The notes beneath the pieces are model-generated. The model was not told the origin of the DNA, made no database searches, and saw nothing but the letters and a program-made list of their open reading frames with translations. The position numbers and the translations under genes are program-made. A DNA stretch of 64,000 bases from the NCBI GenBank assembly GCA_938003855.1, contig CALKXD010000147.1:101159-165158 (forward strand). The letters are read 5' to 3'. Shown piece by piece: positions 35,053 through 43,395 of this stretch (its first letter is position 1; each line of letters begins with the position of its first letter). The stretch comes from an uncultured Granulosicoccaceae bacterium (GTDB lineage: Bacteria; Pseudomonadota; Gammaproteobacteria; Granulosicoccales; Granulosicoccaceae).

Positions 35053-36092
35053 ATCGGTACAGGGTAGTGTCGATACACCTGATTAATTTCTTCTATAACC
35101 TCAGCAGAAAGCGCCAGGTCCGCTGCACCCAGATTGGTTTTCAACTGTTCCATTGAGGTGGCACCAATAATAGTGGATGCCATAAACGGACGGCTGATGC
35201 AAAATGCCAACGCCATTTGAGCCGGATCAATGCCATGTTTTTGCGCGATAGCAAGGTACTGATCCAGGGCCGGCTGCGAGTAGCTGGACAGGCGACCGCT
35301 TAAATCGTCATTCATGGTTCGCCGCGATCCCGCTGGTAGTGCACCCTGCGCGTACTTACCAGACAACAGTCCGGCTGCCAACGGTGAAAATGCCAGCAGG
35401 CCGACGTTCTCATGGTGAGACAACTCCGCGAGATCAAGATCGTATAAGCGATTCAGCAGACTGTATTCGTTTTGAATACTGACGACTCTGGGCAGGCGGT
35501 TTTCTTTTGCGATTTGCAAAAATTTAGACGTACCCCAGCAGCTTTCATTAGACAACCCGATAGCCCGTATTTTGCCTTGATCAATATGCTTTTGCAGAGC
35601 AAACAACACCTCGCGCATGTGATCCAGTGTTTGTTCGCGTGCCTGCGCAGTGGGATCGAAACGACTCCACTGACGGAAATGATAGGAACCCCGGTTGGGC
35701 CAGTGCAACTGATACAGATCGATGGTATCGGTTTGCAAACGGCGCAGGCTGCCATCCAGCGCAAGACGGATTTTTTTCGGCGATATGGGCACGCCGTCGT
35801 GGATGTACCGGGGACCATCACCAGTCACCTTGGTGGCAATCATGACCTGACCGCGTTTACCGCTTTTTTTAAACCAGCTGCCTATGTGCTCTTCGGTCCT
35901 ACCCTGGGTTTCCTCCCCCATAGGCGTCGTCGGGTACATCTCGGCGGTGTCGAATATATTTACACCTCGTTCAACCGCATAATCCATTTGCTGATGAGCC
36001 TCAGCCTCAGTGTTTTGAGTGCCCCAGGTCATGCTGCCAAGGCAGATAGCACTGATATTCAGATCGGAGTCACCCAGCGTTTTATACTTCAT
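35049..36092 (-). CDS. Aldo/keto reductase, Tas-like
   Basis: 347-residue NADP(H)-dependent aldo-keto reductase close to E. coli Tas. The catalytic tetrad is readable: Asp/Tyr in FDTAEMYPT, Lys in ATKVTG, His in YQLHWPNRG. GLSNESCWG and STIIGATSMEQLKTNL (cofactor phosphate site) support the group. Its stop overlaps the start of the pseudouridine synthase by four bases. Substrate unknown. Confidence 0.9.
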   Translation of the reverse strand: MKYKTLGDSDLNISAICLGSMTWGTQNTEAEAHQQMDYAVERGVNIFDTAEMYPTTPMGEETQGRTEEHIGSWFKKSGKRGQVMIATKVTGDGPRYIHDGVPISPKKIRLALDGSLRRLQTDTIDLYQLHWPNRGSYHFRQWSRFDPTAQAREQTLDHMREVLFALQKHIDQGKIRAIGLSNESCWGTSKFLQIAKENRLPRVVSIQNEYSLLNRLYDLDLAELSHHENVGLLAFSPLAAGLLSGKYAQGALPAGSRRTMNDDLSGRLSSYSQPALDQYLAIAQKHGIDPAQMALAFCISRPFMASTIIGATSMEQLKTNLGAADLALSAEVIEEINQVYRHYPVPM

Positions 36093-36135
36093 ATTGTTCC
36101 GTCAGTTTCGCTATTGCCGTTATCGATTGCAGTGA

Positions 36136-36597
36136 TTACTGCAGATTTTTACACAGGTAGACACGGTCAAATCCATCTTCGTGAAGCCGATGAGTCTCAC
36201 GGTATCCGCGCTTTGCATACCATGCCAGATTTTCGGTCATCTTTACATTGGTGTACAGCACCACGTTGCGGCACCCGGCTGCAGTTGCCACCTGATATAA
36301 ATGGTCGAGCATGAGATCGGCAAGCCCCTGTCGCTGAAAATCAGGGGACACGGCGATGTTCTCGATAAACAGATCATCCCGACGCTGGTAAGACACAACA
36401 TACCCGGCAACCTCAGCCTGTGTGCAGACCACCAGCACCTGATCAGACTCTACCGCTCGGTTGAAGTCAGCCAGCATTGGTGCCGGCTCTCGACCGAGGC
36501 GCTCGACATACATAGCATAGGCACGCTTTGCGCACTCTATAATGGCAGCCACATCGTCGCTGTGTGCTGGCCGCACATGCAGGCCAACCGGGCTCAC
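36136..36597 (-). CDS. GNAT-family N-acetyltransferase, next to the aminopropyltransferase
   Basis: 153-residue GNAT protein: VRPAHSDDVAAIIECAK at the start, IENIAVSPDFQRQGLADLMLDH as acetyl-CoA loop, and NLAWYAKRGYRETHRL at the end. GTG start 12 bases after the stop of the membrane aminopropyltransferase, so likely co-transcribed with it. A polyamine acceptor is a reasonable guess from that position only. AKR gene follows after 43 bases. Confidence 0.85.
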   Translation of the reverse strand: MSPVGLHVRPAHSDDVAAIIECAKRAYAMYVERLGREPAPMLADFNRAVESDQVLVVCTQAEVAGYVVSYQRRDDLFIENIAVSPDFQRQGLADLMLDHLYQVATAAGCRNVVLYTNVKMTENLAWYAKRGYRETHRLHEDGFDRVYLCKNLQ

Positions 36598-36609
36598 AGG
36601 TACCGGCCA

Positions 36610-38202
36610 TCAGGGTTGCTGAGCATTATTCAAGGCACTCCAGCCTTCTCTATAGTATTGGATAATCGGCAATGACTGGCTGCGATTTATCTGCACGTCA
36701 AGTCGGGGCAGATCCTCGGGCATGGTCAATGTAGCACCAAGTGACTGCGCATTAAAATAGCGGCCCGGATAGACAGTGGCATCGGCTGTGTCCAGTGCAT
36801 GATTCGCTGCAATAAAATAGCCCCACAGTCCAAACGACGGAATATACACATTGGCGGGGCGCACGTGATCAAAGACAGCCTCGATAGTTTCGCCGATACT
36901 CCAGAATGCCCGACGCGCAAACCATGGCGAGGTTGCCTGCGTGACCATCACGCCACCAACCGACAGCCGCCGGGAAATGCGCTGGTACATGGCAACGCTG
37001 TAGAGTTTTGCGACATCTTCACTTTCAGGGTCCGGCAGATCAACGATCACCACATCAAACAGATCACCTTGCATCGCCAACCATTTCCAGGCGTCAGCAT
37101 TGATCACCTGCACCCGCGGATCGTCAAGCGAATGATTATTCAGTTTGGCAATCAGTCCATGGCGACGTGCCAGCGCCGTCACCGCTGGATCGAGATCAAC
37201 AACGGTAATAGACTCGATACCGGGGTGCTTTAACAACTCCCGCGCGGCCAGACCATCACCGCCACCAATAACCAGCGCCCGACCGGGTCGCCGCGCAAAT
37301 GCCAATGGCAAGTGCACCAGCACTTCGTGGTATCTATATTCATCGAGGCTGGAAAACTGCAAATTGCCGTCAAGGTACAGACGCAGGTCATCGCCGCGTT
37401 GCGTCAGTACCAGTTTTTGAAAACGACTTTGCTCGGCATGAATCACCGGATCCTCATAAAGTGCACGCTCAAATAGTACCGCAGCAGGCTTTGCCCACAA
37501 TGCACTCAGTAGCAGTAAAAGCAGTGTTAACAGCAAGCCGATGGCAACTGCATAGCGCCATCGATTTAAGTAGGCCTTGAACGACCAGGCGATGATCATT
37601 GCTATTAGCAGATTAACCAGCCCGACAGCACTGGCAGTAAGCAGATGGCCCAGATAGGGCAGTAATATAAAGGGGAAAATCAATGACGCCAGCAGCGCGC
37701 CAAGGTAGTCAAAGGTCAGCACCTGACTAATTCCTTTTCGCAATCCGCTGCGGGACTCAAAAATACGAGTCAGCAGCGGCAACTCCATACCGATCAGAAT
37801 CCCGATGACGGCGATGATCACCAGCATGATCGGGTAGTAGAACTCGGTCCAGGCATAGGCGCCATACAACAGCAACGCCGAGACACCGCCTACCGCCCCT
37901 ATAGCCACCTCGATCGCGATAAAGATCGCTACCAGGTTCCTGACGACAGACTGCGCCATCCAGGCCCCAACCCCCATAAAAAACAGAAAAAGCCCTATGG
38001 TGAGGGAATAATGAATGACGCTTGAGCCCAGCAGATAGGTGGACAGACTGCTGATTAACAGCTCATACACCAGGCTGCAGGCGGCAATGATAAATATAGA
38101 ACCACACAACAGGATAAACTGGCTGTCGCTGACCGGCTCTTCGCTTAGTGATTCAGTATTCGTCATGGCCGGTATCGCAAGCATGGTCACATGCCTTGTC
38201 AT
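36610..38202 (-). CDS. Membrane-fused spermidine synthase-like aminopropyltransferase
   Basis: 530 residues. About seven to eight membrane helices (about 28-245), then a spermidine synthase-like domain (about 255-480) with LVIGGGDGLAARELL, VVDLDPAVTALAR and VIVDLPDP plus KLYSVAMY. The domain should transfer aminopropyl from decarboxylated AdoMet to a polyamine at the cytosolic membrane face, but the membrane part implies an unusual acceptor or site. Genes of this type recur with DUF350 and DUF4178 proteins and often an AdoMet decarboxylase; no speD is present here. ATG at 38202, or at 38184 (MLAIPAM) preceded by AAGG; start uncertain. The 237-base gap before it shows no gene. Confidence 0.85.
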   Translation of the reverse strand: MTRHVTMLAIPAMTNTESLSEEPVSDSQFILLCGSIFIIAACSLVYELLISSLSTYLLGSSVIHYSLTIGLFLFFMGVGAWMAQSVVRNLVAIFIAIEVAIGAVGGVSALLLYGAYAWTEFYYPIMLVIIAVIGILIGMELPLLTRIFESRSGLRKGISQVLTFDYLGALLASLIFPFILLPYLGHLLTASAVGLVNLLIAMIIAWSFKAYLNRWRYAVAIGLLLTLLLLLLSALWAKPAAVLFERALYEDPVIHAEQSRFQKLVLTQRGDDLRLYLDGNLQFSSLDEYRYHEVLVHLPLAFARRPGRALVIGGGDGLAARELLKHPGIESITVVDLDPAVTALARRHGLIAKLNNHSLDDPRVQVINADAWKWLAMQGDLFDVVIVDLPDPESEDVAKLYSVAMYQRISRRLSVGGVMVTQATSPWFARRAFWSIGETIEAVFDHVRPANVYIPSFGLWGYFIAANHALDTADATVYPGRYFNAQSLGATLTMPEDLPRLDVQINRSQSLPIIQYYREGWSALNNAQQP

Positions 38203-38439
38203 TGATCATTTTTGTCGGGCAGCTAAAACGGCAACCCGCCGGGAAATTGCCCCGGACAATTCCGCGTCAGTTGCGGCAGTTTACACCAGCGTCACGCGGC
38301 AATGTCGCGTGATTCCAATGCAGGGTAAAGCCCGTAAAATGCGCACGATCTCTGAGCTGCAGTTCTTTAGCAACTCCTATGTGCCGGGCACGGGCAGAGC
38401 CTGGGTGGCAGAGCCCACTAAACACAGCGGCGATAGTGA

Positions 38440-38724
38440 CTAACTGGTTAGCACACTGGCAATGATAATGCAGACACCCAGCATCATAGAGCCGGCCAGA
38501 ATCGCCAGCGCTCTGTTTTCCTTGTGGGTCACTTCCTCGGCAAGGTTACCGGGCGTGAGCCAGTCCACCACCTTGAACCCGACAACCGCCATCACGATAC
38601 CCACCACCGAATAGAGTATGGTCGAAAACAGTTCGGCGGAAAAACCAGCCAGATCAGTCTGCGCCAGTACGGGGGTACTGGCGGCCAGTAATATCACACT
38701 AACAGCCAACCGGTTTTTGCTCAT
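38440..38724 (-). CDS. DUF350 (YjfL-like) small membrane protein
   Basis: 94 residues: a signal-like segment (MSKNRLAVSVILLAAS, about 1-21) then one DUF350 unit with two helices (about 30-58 and 72-92) joined by a charged loop, VVDWLTPGNLAEEVTHKENRAL, where TPG-N-L-x-E-E is the family signature. E. coli YjfL has this unit repeated. GGAGAG four to five bases before the ATG at 38724 fixes the start; an upstream GTG is part of that site. Role unknown; linked to membrane stress and polyamine-type operons. Confidence 0.85.
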   Translation of the reverse strand: MSKNRLAVSVILLAASTPVLAQTDLAGFSAELFSTILYSVVGIVMAVVGFKVVDWLTPGNLAEEVTHKENRALAILAGSMMLGVCIIIASVLTS

Positions 38725-38778
38725 CAGTCTCTCCACTTAACGCAGTTAATTATAAATTTCTAAAGGATAATTACGGTT

Positions 38779-38958
38779 TTATTTACCGGTGCGCGGGCCG
38801 CCGCCAACATACGCCCGCCCTGAATTGGAACGCAATACTTCTTTGGCGCCCTCACCTGGAACCGATTCCGCCGAGTTGCCACTGACTGCGTACAATGACG
38901 GCAATCCGACAATGGCCATCAGTACAATAAACAACAATGGGTAGTGTAATTTTTTCAA
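38779..38958 (-). CDS. Small secreted protein in the DUF350/DUF4178 cluster
   Basis: 59-residue reading frame in the 267-base gap between the DUF4178 and DUF350 genes. TTG start, with GGGA eight bases upstream. The N-terminus has a convincing signal peptide (KK, then a hydrophobic core to about residue 22, LPSLYA cleavage), and the mature part of about 35 residues ends RAYVGGGPRTGK. No family recognised. The Gly- and Arg-rich tail and position suggest a conserved partner of the membrane cluster. TTG start and shortness lower the certainty. Confidence 0.55.
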   Translation of the reverse strand: MKKLHYPLLFIVLMAIVGLPSLYAVSGNSAESVPGEGAKEVLRSNSGRAYVGGGPRTGK

Positions 38959-38991
38959 TGGTGTTTTCCCGGCTCGACACTATTTAACCGC

Positions 38992-40479
38992 TTATTGATG
39001 TTTTTTGGCATCACGGGTACGCATTTTTACCGCAATGGAAGAGGCGGCAGAACTGACCGACGAAGCCTTTGAGCGGGACAACACAATCAACAACAGCGCC
39101 CCGATACCAGCAAGCATAAATGGCATCATGTTGACCCGATTGGGTTCCAGTGTCAGTCGAAAGTCAGCGTCTGCTGAGGTGGAGGCCGGGTCCGCAGCAA
39201 CAACAACCCGATAGGTATCGGGTTCGTCAACGCGTATAAACCAGCTTGACGAGGTATCACTCTCAGACCAGGGGCCATCGGCATCAGATCCGCTTTCATG
39301 CCAGAACTCAAGGTACTTTGTGTAGACTTCCTGGTCGTCGCTATTGATCAGTGACAGATCTACACCGAACCATGTGTTATTGCTGACACCATTGATGGAC
39401 CCGTGCAGATTCAACACCTGGCCGGCATCCGCTATGGTAAATTGCTGCATCGGTACATCGTCGTCACCGCTGGCCAAAGGCACCAAATCGGTTGTTTGCT
39501 CGCCGCCGCGGTTGAGATAAAGTGCGCTGGCCGCCAACAGCGGAAACGCGATCATCAGAATTCGCATGGTCTTGCGCCAACGCTCCATGTGCTTTAGAGC
39601 GCTGTCTTTGCCCAGACCCGTCAGCATATCGCTGTGTGGAATCATCGCCGACTTGAAAAATTCGATCTCACGAATCTCCCCGCTGTCGTCGAGTCGGGAC
39701 TCTACGCTGGTGTATACGCGTTGCTTACCACCCTTTGCTGTTTTGATGCTCTTTGAGCGACGACTTTCCGAACTGTTGTGTTTTTCATTCGGTGTCGGTT
39801 GATAGCTGAATTCTCCTGCAGCAAATTCCAGCTGCCACTGACCGTGTTCAAAACCCTTGTGCTGGTGGTCCGGTAACTCCGGTTCCATCGGGATATGTTT
39901 TTCCGCCCAGTAGCGGCGGTTACCATCATCGATCAGCCACGCCATTTCCCGACGTTCATTGAGCATCCACCAGTTGGTATAACGAGAGAAACTCGACTCC
40001 CATTTACTGTCCTCTGAGTCGTACTCGCGAACACGCCCGGAGAACAGCTGCACGCCAACCGCCTGCCAGCGCTGATCCCGATAGGTAAAAAAATCACCAA
40101 TGGTAAAGTTGGACTCCAGATCAATAGAATTATTCCAACGCCGCAAATCACGCTCATGCGCCGGGTGCTCCGCATCGCAGCCACAGTACTGACAAATAAC
40201 GTGGCGGGTTTCGAGCGACTGCCGCGCCAGCCCTGCCCCGCAATTGACACAGCGAAAAATCTGCGCCTGCTGCGGATTGAGCACTGCGACATCGTCGAGC
40301 AGTTTATCGCTGAGCCTGGTTTTCAGACGCTCCAGTTCATTGTGAAATTGCGGGTACTCGGTCTGTAACTCGGGAATGGCCTGCAGCGACGATTGCTCGT
40401 GCCCGTCGTCAATATGGCGCTGCAGGGTGTCGAGCACTTTATCCGGATGGATACCCGCAAGGCGTTGTGATATTTGCAT
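38992..40479 (-). CDS. DUF4178 protein with zinc ribbon and two membrane helices
   Basis: 495 residues. N-terminal helical part (1-70), zinc ribbon with C77, C80, C96 and C99, and a DUF4178 domain (about 120-290) containing DLESNFTIGDFFTYRDQRWQ and FSRYTNWWML. A membrane helix (about 308-326), an extracytoplasmic beta-rich domain of about 125 residues (about 330-455) with HGSINGVSNNTWFGVDL, and a second helix (about 455-472) follow, ending in a basic tail. This layout would place the zinc and DUF4178 parts in the cytosol and the beta domain in the periplasm. Follows the shorter DUF4178 gene by 96 bases. Confidence 0.83.
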   Translation of the reverse strand: MQISQRLAGIHPDKVLDTLQRHIDDGHEQSSLQAIPELQTEYPQFHNELERLKTRLSDKLLDDVAVLNPQQAQIFRCVNCGAGLARQSLETRHVICQYCGCDAEHPAHERDLRRWNNSIDLESNFTIGDFFTYRDQRWQAVGVQLFSGRVREYDSEDSKWESSFSRYTNWWMLNERREMAWLIDDGNRRYWAEKHIPMEPELPDHQHKGFEHGQWQLEFAAGEFSYQPTPNEKHNSSESRRSKSIKTAKGGKQRVYTSVESRLDDSGEIREIEFFKSAMIPHSDMLTGLGKDSALKHMERWRKTMRILMIAFPLLAASALYLNRGGEQTTDLVPLASGDDDVPMQQFTIADAGQVLNLHGSINGVSNNTWFGVDLSLINSDDQEVYTKYLEFWHESGSDADGPWSESDTSSSWFIRVDEPDTYRVVVAADPASTSADADFRLTLEPNRVNMMPFMLAGIGALLLIVLSRSKASSVSSAASSIAVKMRTRDAKKHQ

Positions 40480-40575
40480 GCTACCGCGACCTCACAGCAG
40501 GTGAGTTAACAAGGGCATCACCACAACCGGGCAAACACGCCTGGCCCCGACAGCGGCCTCGATGCGGGTGAACCG

Positions 40576-41187
40576 TCAGTCCCATAATAAATCAGCACCG
40601 GACACCACCAGGCTCTGTGACACACTGACATCCCGGCCGGTCGCCTCAATCGAGAGTTTTTTGCCACCACCAATCACATCGATACACAGCACCTGCTCAC
40701 CGGGCATCGCCGCCACCGGCAGAGAACCTTCAGTGCCTGCGACTTCACTGTTTATTTTTTCGGTAACAAACCAGCGTTGGTTGTTTATCTGTAAAGTTGA
40801 GCCCACTTTCGCATTGGCGAAGGATGCGTCAGTGGCGTCCATCTCAATTTTTTTATGCAACCGGTAGCGGCCGTCGTCTTCTTCGAGCCAATGGTGTACG
40901 CCATCGTCAAATTCAAGCCACCATTCATCCCAGAACCCGCTGCTGTAGGTCACCCGCAATCGCCCGGCCACCGTAAAACGCCGATCCATAAACACGCCAC
41001 TGCGGCCCAGGCGTAACATCGACGGGGCGTCAAGTGCGTGCTCAAACAATCCACCGGAAGTCCAGCCATTATTGCTCAGGTACAACCAATTAGCGCAATG
41101 CGGGCACTCCGTGCTGCGCACATGCGCTGATAGATCGCCTATGGCGACCCCGCAGGACGGGCATGATTGCAGTGAGCTGAAGCCCAT
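40576..41187 (-). CDS. DUF4178 protein with N-terminal zinc ribbon, soluble
   Basis: 203 residues. Zinc ribbon C9-x2-C12 ... C28-x2-C31 at the N-terminus, then DUF4178: RLGRSGVFMDRRFTVAGRLRVTYSSGFWDEWWLEF, HHWLEEDDGRYRL and VGSTLQINNQRWFVTEK. No membrane segment. It begins the minus-strand cluster DUF4178, DUF4178-TM, small protein, DUF350, aminopropyltransferase. Divergent from the HlyU-like gene, with 170 bases between the starts. Confidence 0.83.
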   Translation of the reverse strand: MGFSSLQSCPSCGVAIGDLSAHVRSTECPHCANWLYLSNNGWTSGGLFEHALDAPSMLRLGRSGVFMDRRFTVAGRLRVTYSSGFWDEWWLEFDDGVHHWLEEDDGRYRLHKKIEMDATDASFANAKVGSTLQINNQRWFVTEKINSEVAGTEGSLPVAAMPGEQVLCIDVIGGGKKLSIEATGRDVSVSQSLVVSGADLLWD

Positions 41188-41357
41188 CGATTACTCCCTG
41201 GTTGCTGCAAGACGGCCCACTACTGATAGCGAAACTGCATAAGTGTTAGGCGTCTTGCACGGTTGCCATTATTATAAGCCTTATAAGCAGTTTTTGTGTG
41301 TCCTGGCGGCAATCCCGACTTCTCGCACGACTGCCGTTTAAAATCAGGAGACAAATT

Positions 41358-41675
41358 ATGGGATTGAAAAATCTGTTTGCGTCGCTTTTTGGCGGCGGAG
41401 GCACACGCAGTGACGATGACCAGCCCGACGTTGAACCCGGACAAACCACCGAATACAAGGGCTACAGCATCACACCAGCGCCAATTGCCGAAGGGGGACA
41501 ATTCAAGACAGCCGGCAGTATCAGCAAGGAAATTGACGGACAACTCAGGCAAAGCCAGTTTATCCGCGCCGACAACCACGCGACACGCGACCAGGCCATT
41601 GAGCATTCTGTTGGCAAAGCCCGACAGATCATCGACGAGCGCGCCAGTCACCTGCTCGACAGCGAGCGCTGCTGA
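41358..41675 (+). CDS. HlyU-family protein
   Basis: 105 residues. Core of the HlyU family (PF10115): YKGYSITPAPIAEGGQFKTAG and IDGQLRQSQFIRADNHATRDQAIEHSVGKARQ, with a Gly-rich N-terminus (LFGGGG). Vibrio HlyU is a winged-helix regulator of haemolysin, but this PF10115 group is a different small fold whose regulatory role is not established. AGGAG seven bases upstream of ATG 41358 is a strong ribosome binding site. The frame upstream to 41298 is not used. Confidence 0.82.
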   Translation: MGLKNLFASLFGGGGTRSDDDQPDVEPGQTTEYKGYSITPAPIAEGGQFKTAGSISKEIDGQLRQSQFIRADNHATRDQAIEHSVGKARQIIDERASHLLDSERC

Positions 41676-41742
41676 CACGATACGCCTGCACAGCCGCTCG
41701 CCCACCGCTCCTGTGGATACCTCCCGGCCGGAGCGGGTGCGG

Positions 41743-42309
41743 CTATTTCTGCCAGCTCCAGACGCGCAATGGTGGAATATTGAGCCACTCGAATTCTTCG
41801 GTTCTGCGGTCAGCCCGGTAAAACTGATTCAGCTCATCGACCCGCCTGCTTAGCTGGTAGGCAACAAAACGTCCATCAGTGCTCAGCTGCTGATGGATCA
41901 ATTGCAACAGGGTTGTCGCTACCGAGCGATCCATACATGAAAACGGAATCCCCGAGATCACCGCATCGGGCGGCGCTAACTGATATTGCGCAAGAATAGA
42001 ATCCAGATCACTGGCGTCGCCGTGATGAGCCGTGTAACGCGGGTCATCTATACGCTGACCAAGACGAAATAACCCGGGATTCAACTCAATGCTCAGCAAG
42101 CGAGCGTCCTGCGGCATAGCATCTAGTATCGCCCGTGTGGTCCCGCCACTGCCCGGTCCCAACTCAACAATAGTCCGAGCCGAGGTCAGCGACGCGGCTT
42201 TTATGATACGCCGCTTCAGGAACACCGAGCTTGGAATCACCGATCCAAGCTGACGCGGATTTTTGATAAATTCCGTTAGAAAAATTACCGCATCCGTGGC
42301 CTTACTCAC
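41743..42309 (-). CDS. Class I methyltransferase, PmtA-like
   Basis: 188-residue AdoMet-dependent methyltransferase. FIKNPRQLGSVIPSSVFL at the N-terminus is the mark of the PmtA (phosphatidylethanolamine N-methyltransferase) and related group; VELGPGSGGTT is the AdoMet loop, IELNPGL and HGDASDL the acidic loops, VISGIPFS motif IV. Membrane phospholipid N-methylation is possible; rRNA-dimethylase-like proteins share the fold. Convergent with the HlyU-like gene, with GC-rich inverted repeats in the gap. Confidence 0.8.
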   Translation of the reverse strand: MSKATDAVIFLTEFIKNPRQLGSVIPSSVFLKRRIIKAASLTSARTIVELGPGSGGTTRAILDAMPQDARLLSIELNPGLFRLGQRIDDPRYTAHHGDASDLDSILAQYQLAPPDAVISGIPFSCMDRSVATTLLQLIHQQLSTDGRFVAYQLSRRVDELNQFYRADRRTEEFEWLNIPPLRVWSWQK

Positions 42310-42521
42310 GATCGGTCCTGCTGAGTGTCTGGGTCATGTAAGCCGCACAGTAGTCAGAGCGGATGTGCTTTTTCATAGAATCTCTAGTTGACGGTCCCGA
42401 TCACGCAAGTCGGCAAAAAGCCGTTAATTTAACCGATTGCCAGTGGTCGGGCAATCGTATTACAGAACGACGACAGCACGCACCCGCACAAACCCGGCAC
42501 TTTTTCCGCTGATTTACCTCT

Positions 42522-43151
42522 CTACTGCTGTGGCAGATAATCCGGCGACCAGTTCAGTACGACATTAAACGACAAAGAAATTCGCGGCTCCTGCGATAAG
42601 TTTGGATGCACAAAATGATGCAGAAACGAAGGCCACAGTAACAACATTCCGGATTGCGGCTGAATAGTATGCTCGGCCTCAACCTGCGGGTCTTCACGAA
42701 TAGCCGTCATATTGGCCTGCGGCCGTGGATCATAGAACGAAATAGCGCCGGGGCGGCGGTCACTGCGACCGGGAAGCTCTTCAACCCGCTGCGGGATATT
42801 GATGTAATAGGTACCACTGAGATAGCTGTGCGGGTGGTTATGCAGATCGTGATAGTCACCGAAGCGATTAATATTAGCCCACCCCTGAAGCTGCCATGTG
42901 GCTTGATAACGCTGGCCTTGCAGGTGTAGATAATCAATCACGGTCTTGTTGATGCACTGCTTCAGCCATTGCACCGCCGGATGCTCCATACCGAGGATAT
43001 CCACACGCCGATAATCAGTGGTCAAGTCGCCGGCTTGCGCATCCATACCGAGTATCAGCGAACTAAGCACCGGGTTTGCATTGCCGGCATCAGGCAACTC
43101 GCGCTGCATCAACCGGGTAGGCCACAACTCAATCACACCATCTTTGTTCAT
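42522..43151 (-). CDS. TIGR02466-family putative 2OG-Fe(II) oxygenase
   Basis: 209 residues. WANINRFGDYHDLHNHPHSYLSGTYYINIP, the defining stretch of TIGR02466, includes the HxH/H-x-D-like ligand group; HHFVHPNLSQEPRISLSFNV gives distal His and 2-oxoglutarate Arg. Likely a cytosolic Fe(II)/2-oxoglutarate hydroxylase with unknown substrate. Starts at ATG 43151. A 212-base gap without gene separates it from the methyltransferase. Confidence 0.82.
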   Translation of the reverse strand: MNKDGVIELWPTRLMQRELPDAGNANPVLSSLILGMDAQAGDLTTDYRRVDILGMEHPAVQWLKQCINKTVIDYLHLQGQRYQATWQLQGWANINRFGDYHDLHNHPHSYLSGTYYINIPQRVEELPGRSDRRPGAISFYDPRPQANMTAIREDPQVEAEHTIQPQSGMLLLWPSFLHHFVHPNLSQEPRISLSFNVVLNWSPDYLPQQ

Positions 43152-43395
43152 TTTGTACGGCCTCCCGTGAAAGCTGATAATTGCCGCTTCGCTGATACTG
43201 AAGCAGCCGTGTAAAAAAAGAAAACGAAATTGCCCTTCTGGCGGGTAATCGACGTCTCTTGCCTAGTGGTTACAATGCTCACAGCTGTCCAAATAGTTCA
43301 CGGCAGGTTCTGACAGCAAGTCGAGTAAACACTTCCGGTTGCTCGAACCTTTAGGGGCCTGAGTTCCCTGTCATATATCTCCAGGAGTACCAAAC

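Noticed and set aside
38203..38439. Possible AdoMet decarboxylase or small gene between DUF350 and the aminopropyltransferase
   Set aside because: The gap is too short for SpeD and no frame on the minus strand reads as one.
41676..41742. GC-rich inverted repeats between the HlyU-like gene and the methyltransferase as a terminator
   Set aside because: The arms pair only partly and there is no clear T-tract; not strong enough to list as a feature.
43336..43365. tRNA-like GGTTGCTCGAACCT segment before the lipoprotein
   Set aside because: No matching acceptor or anticodon stems; no tRNA found anywhere in the window.
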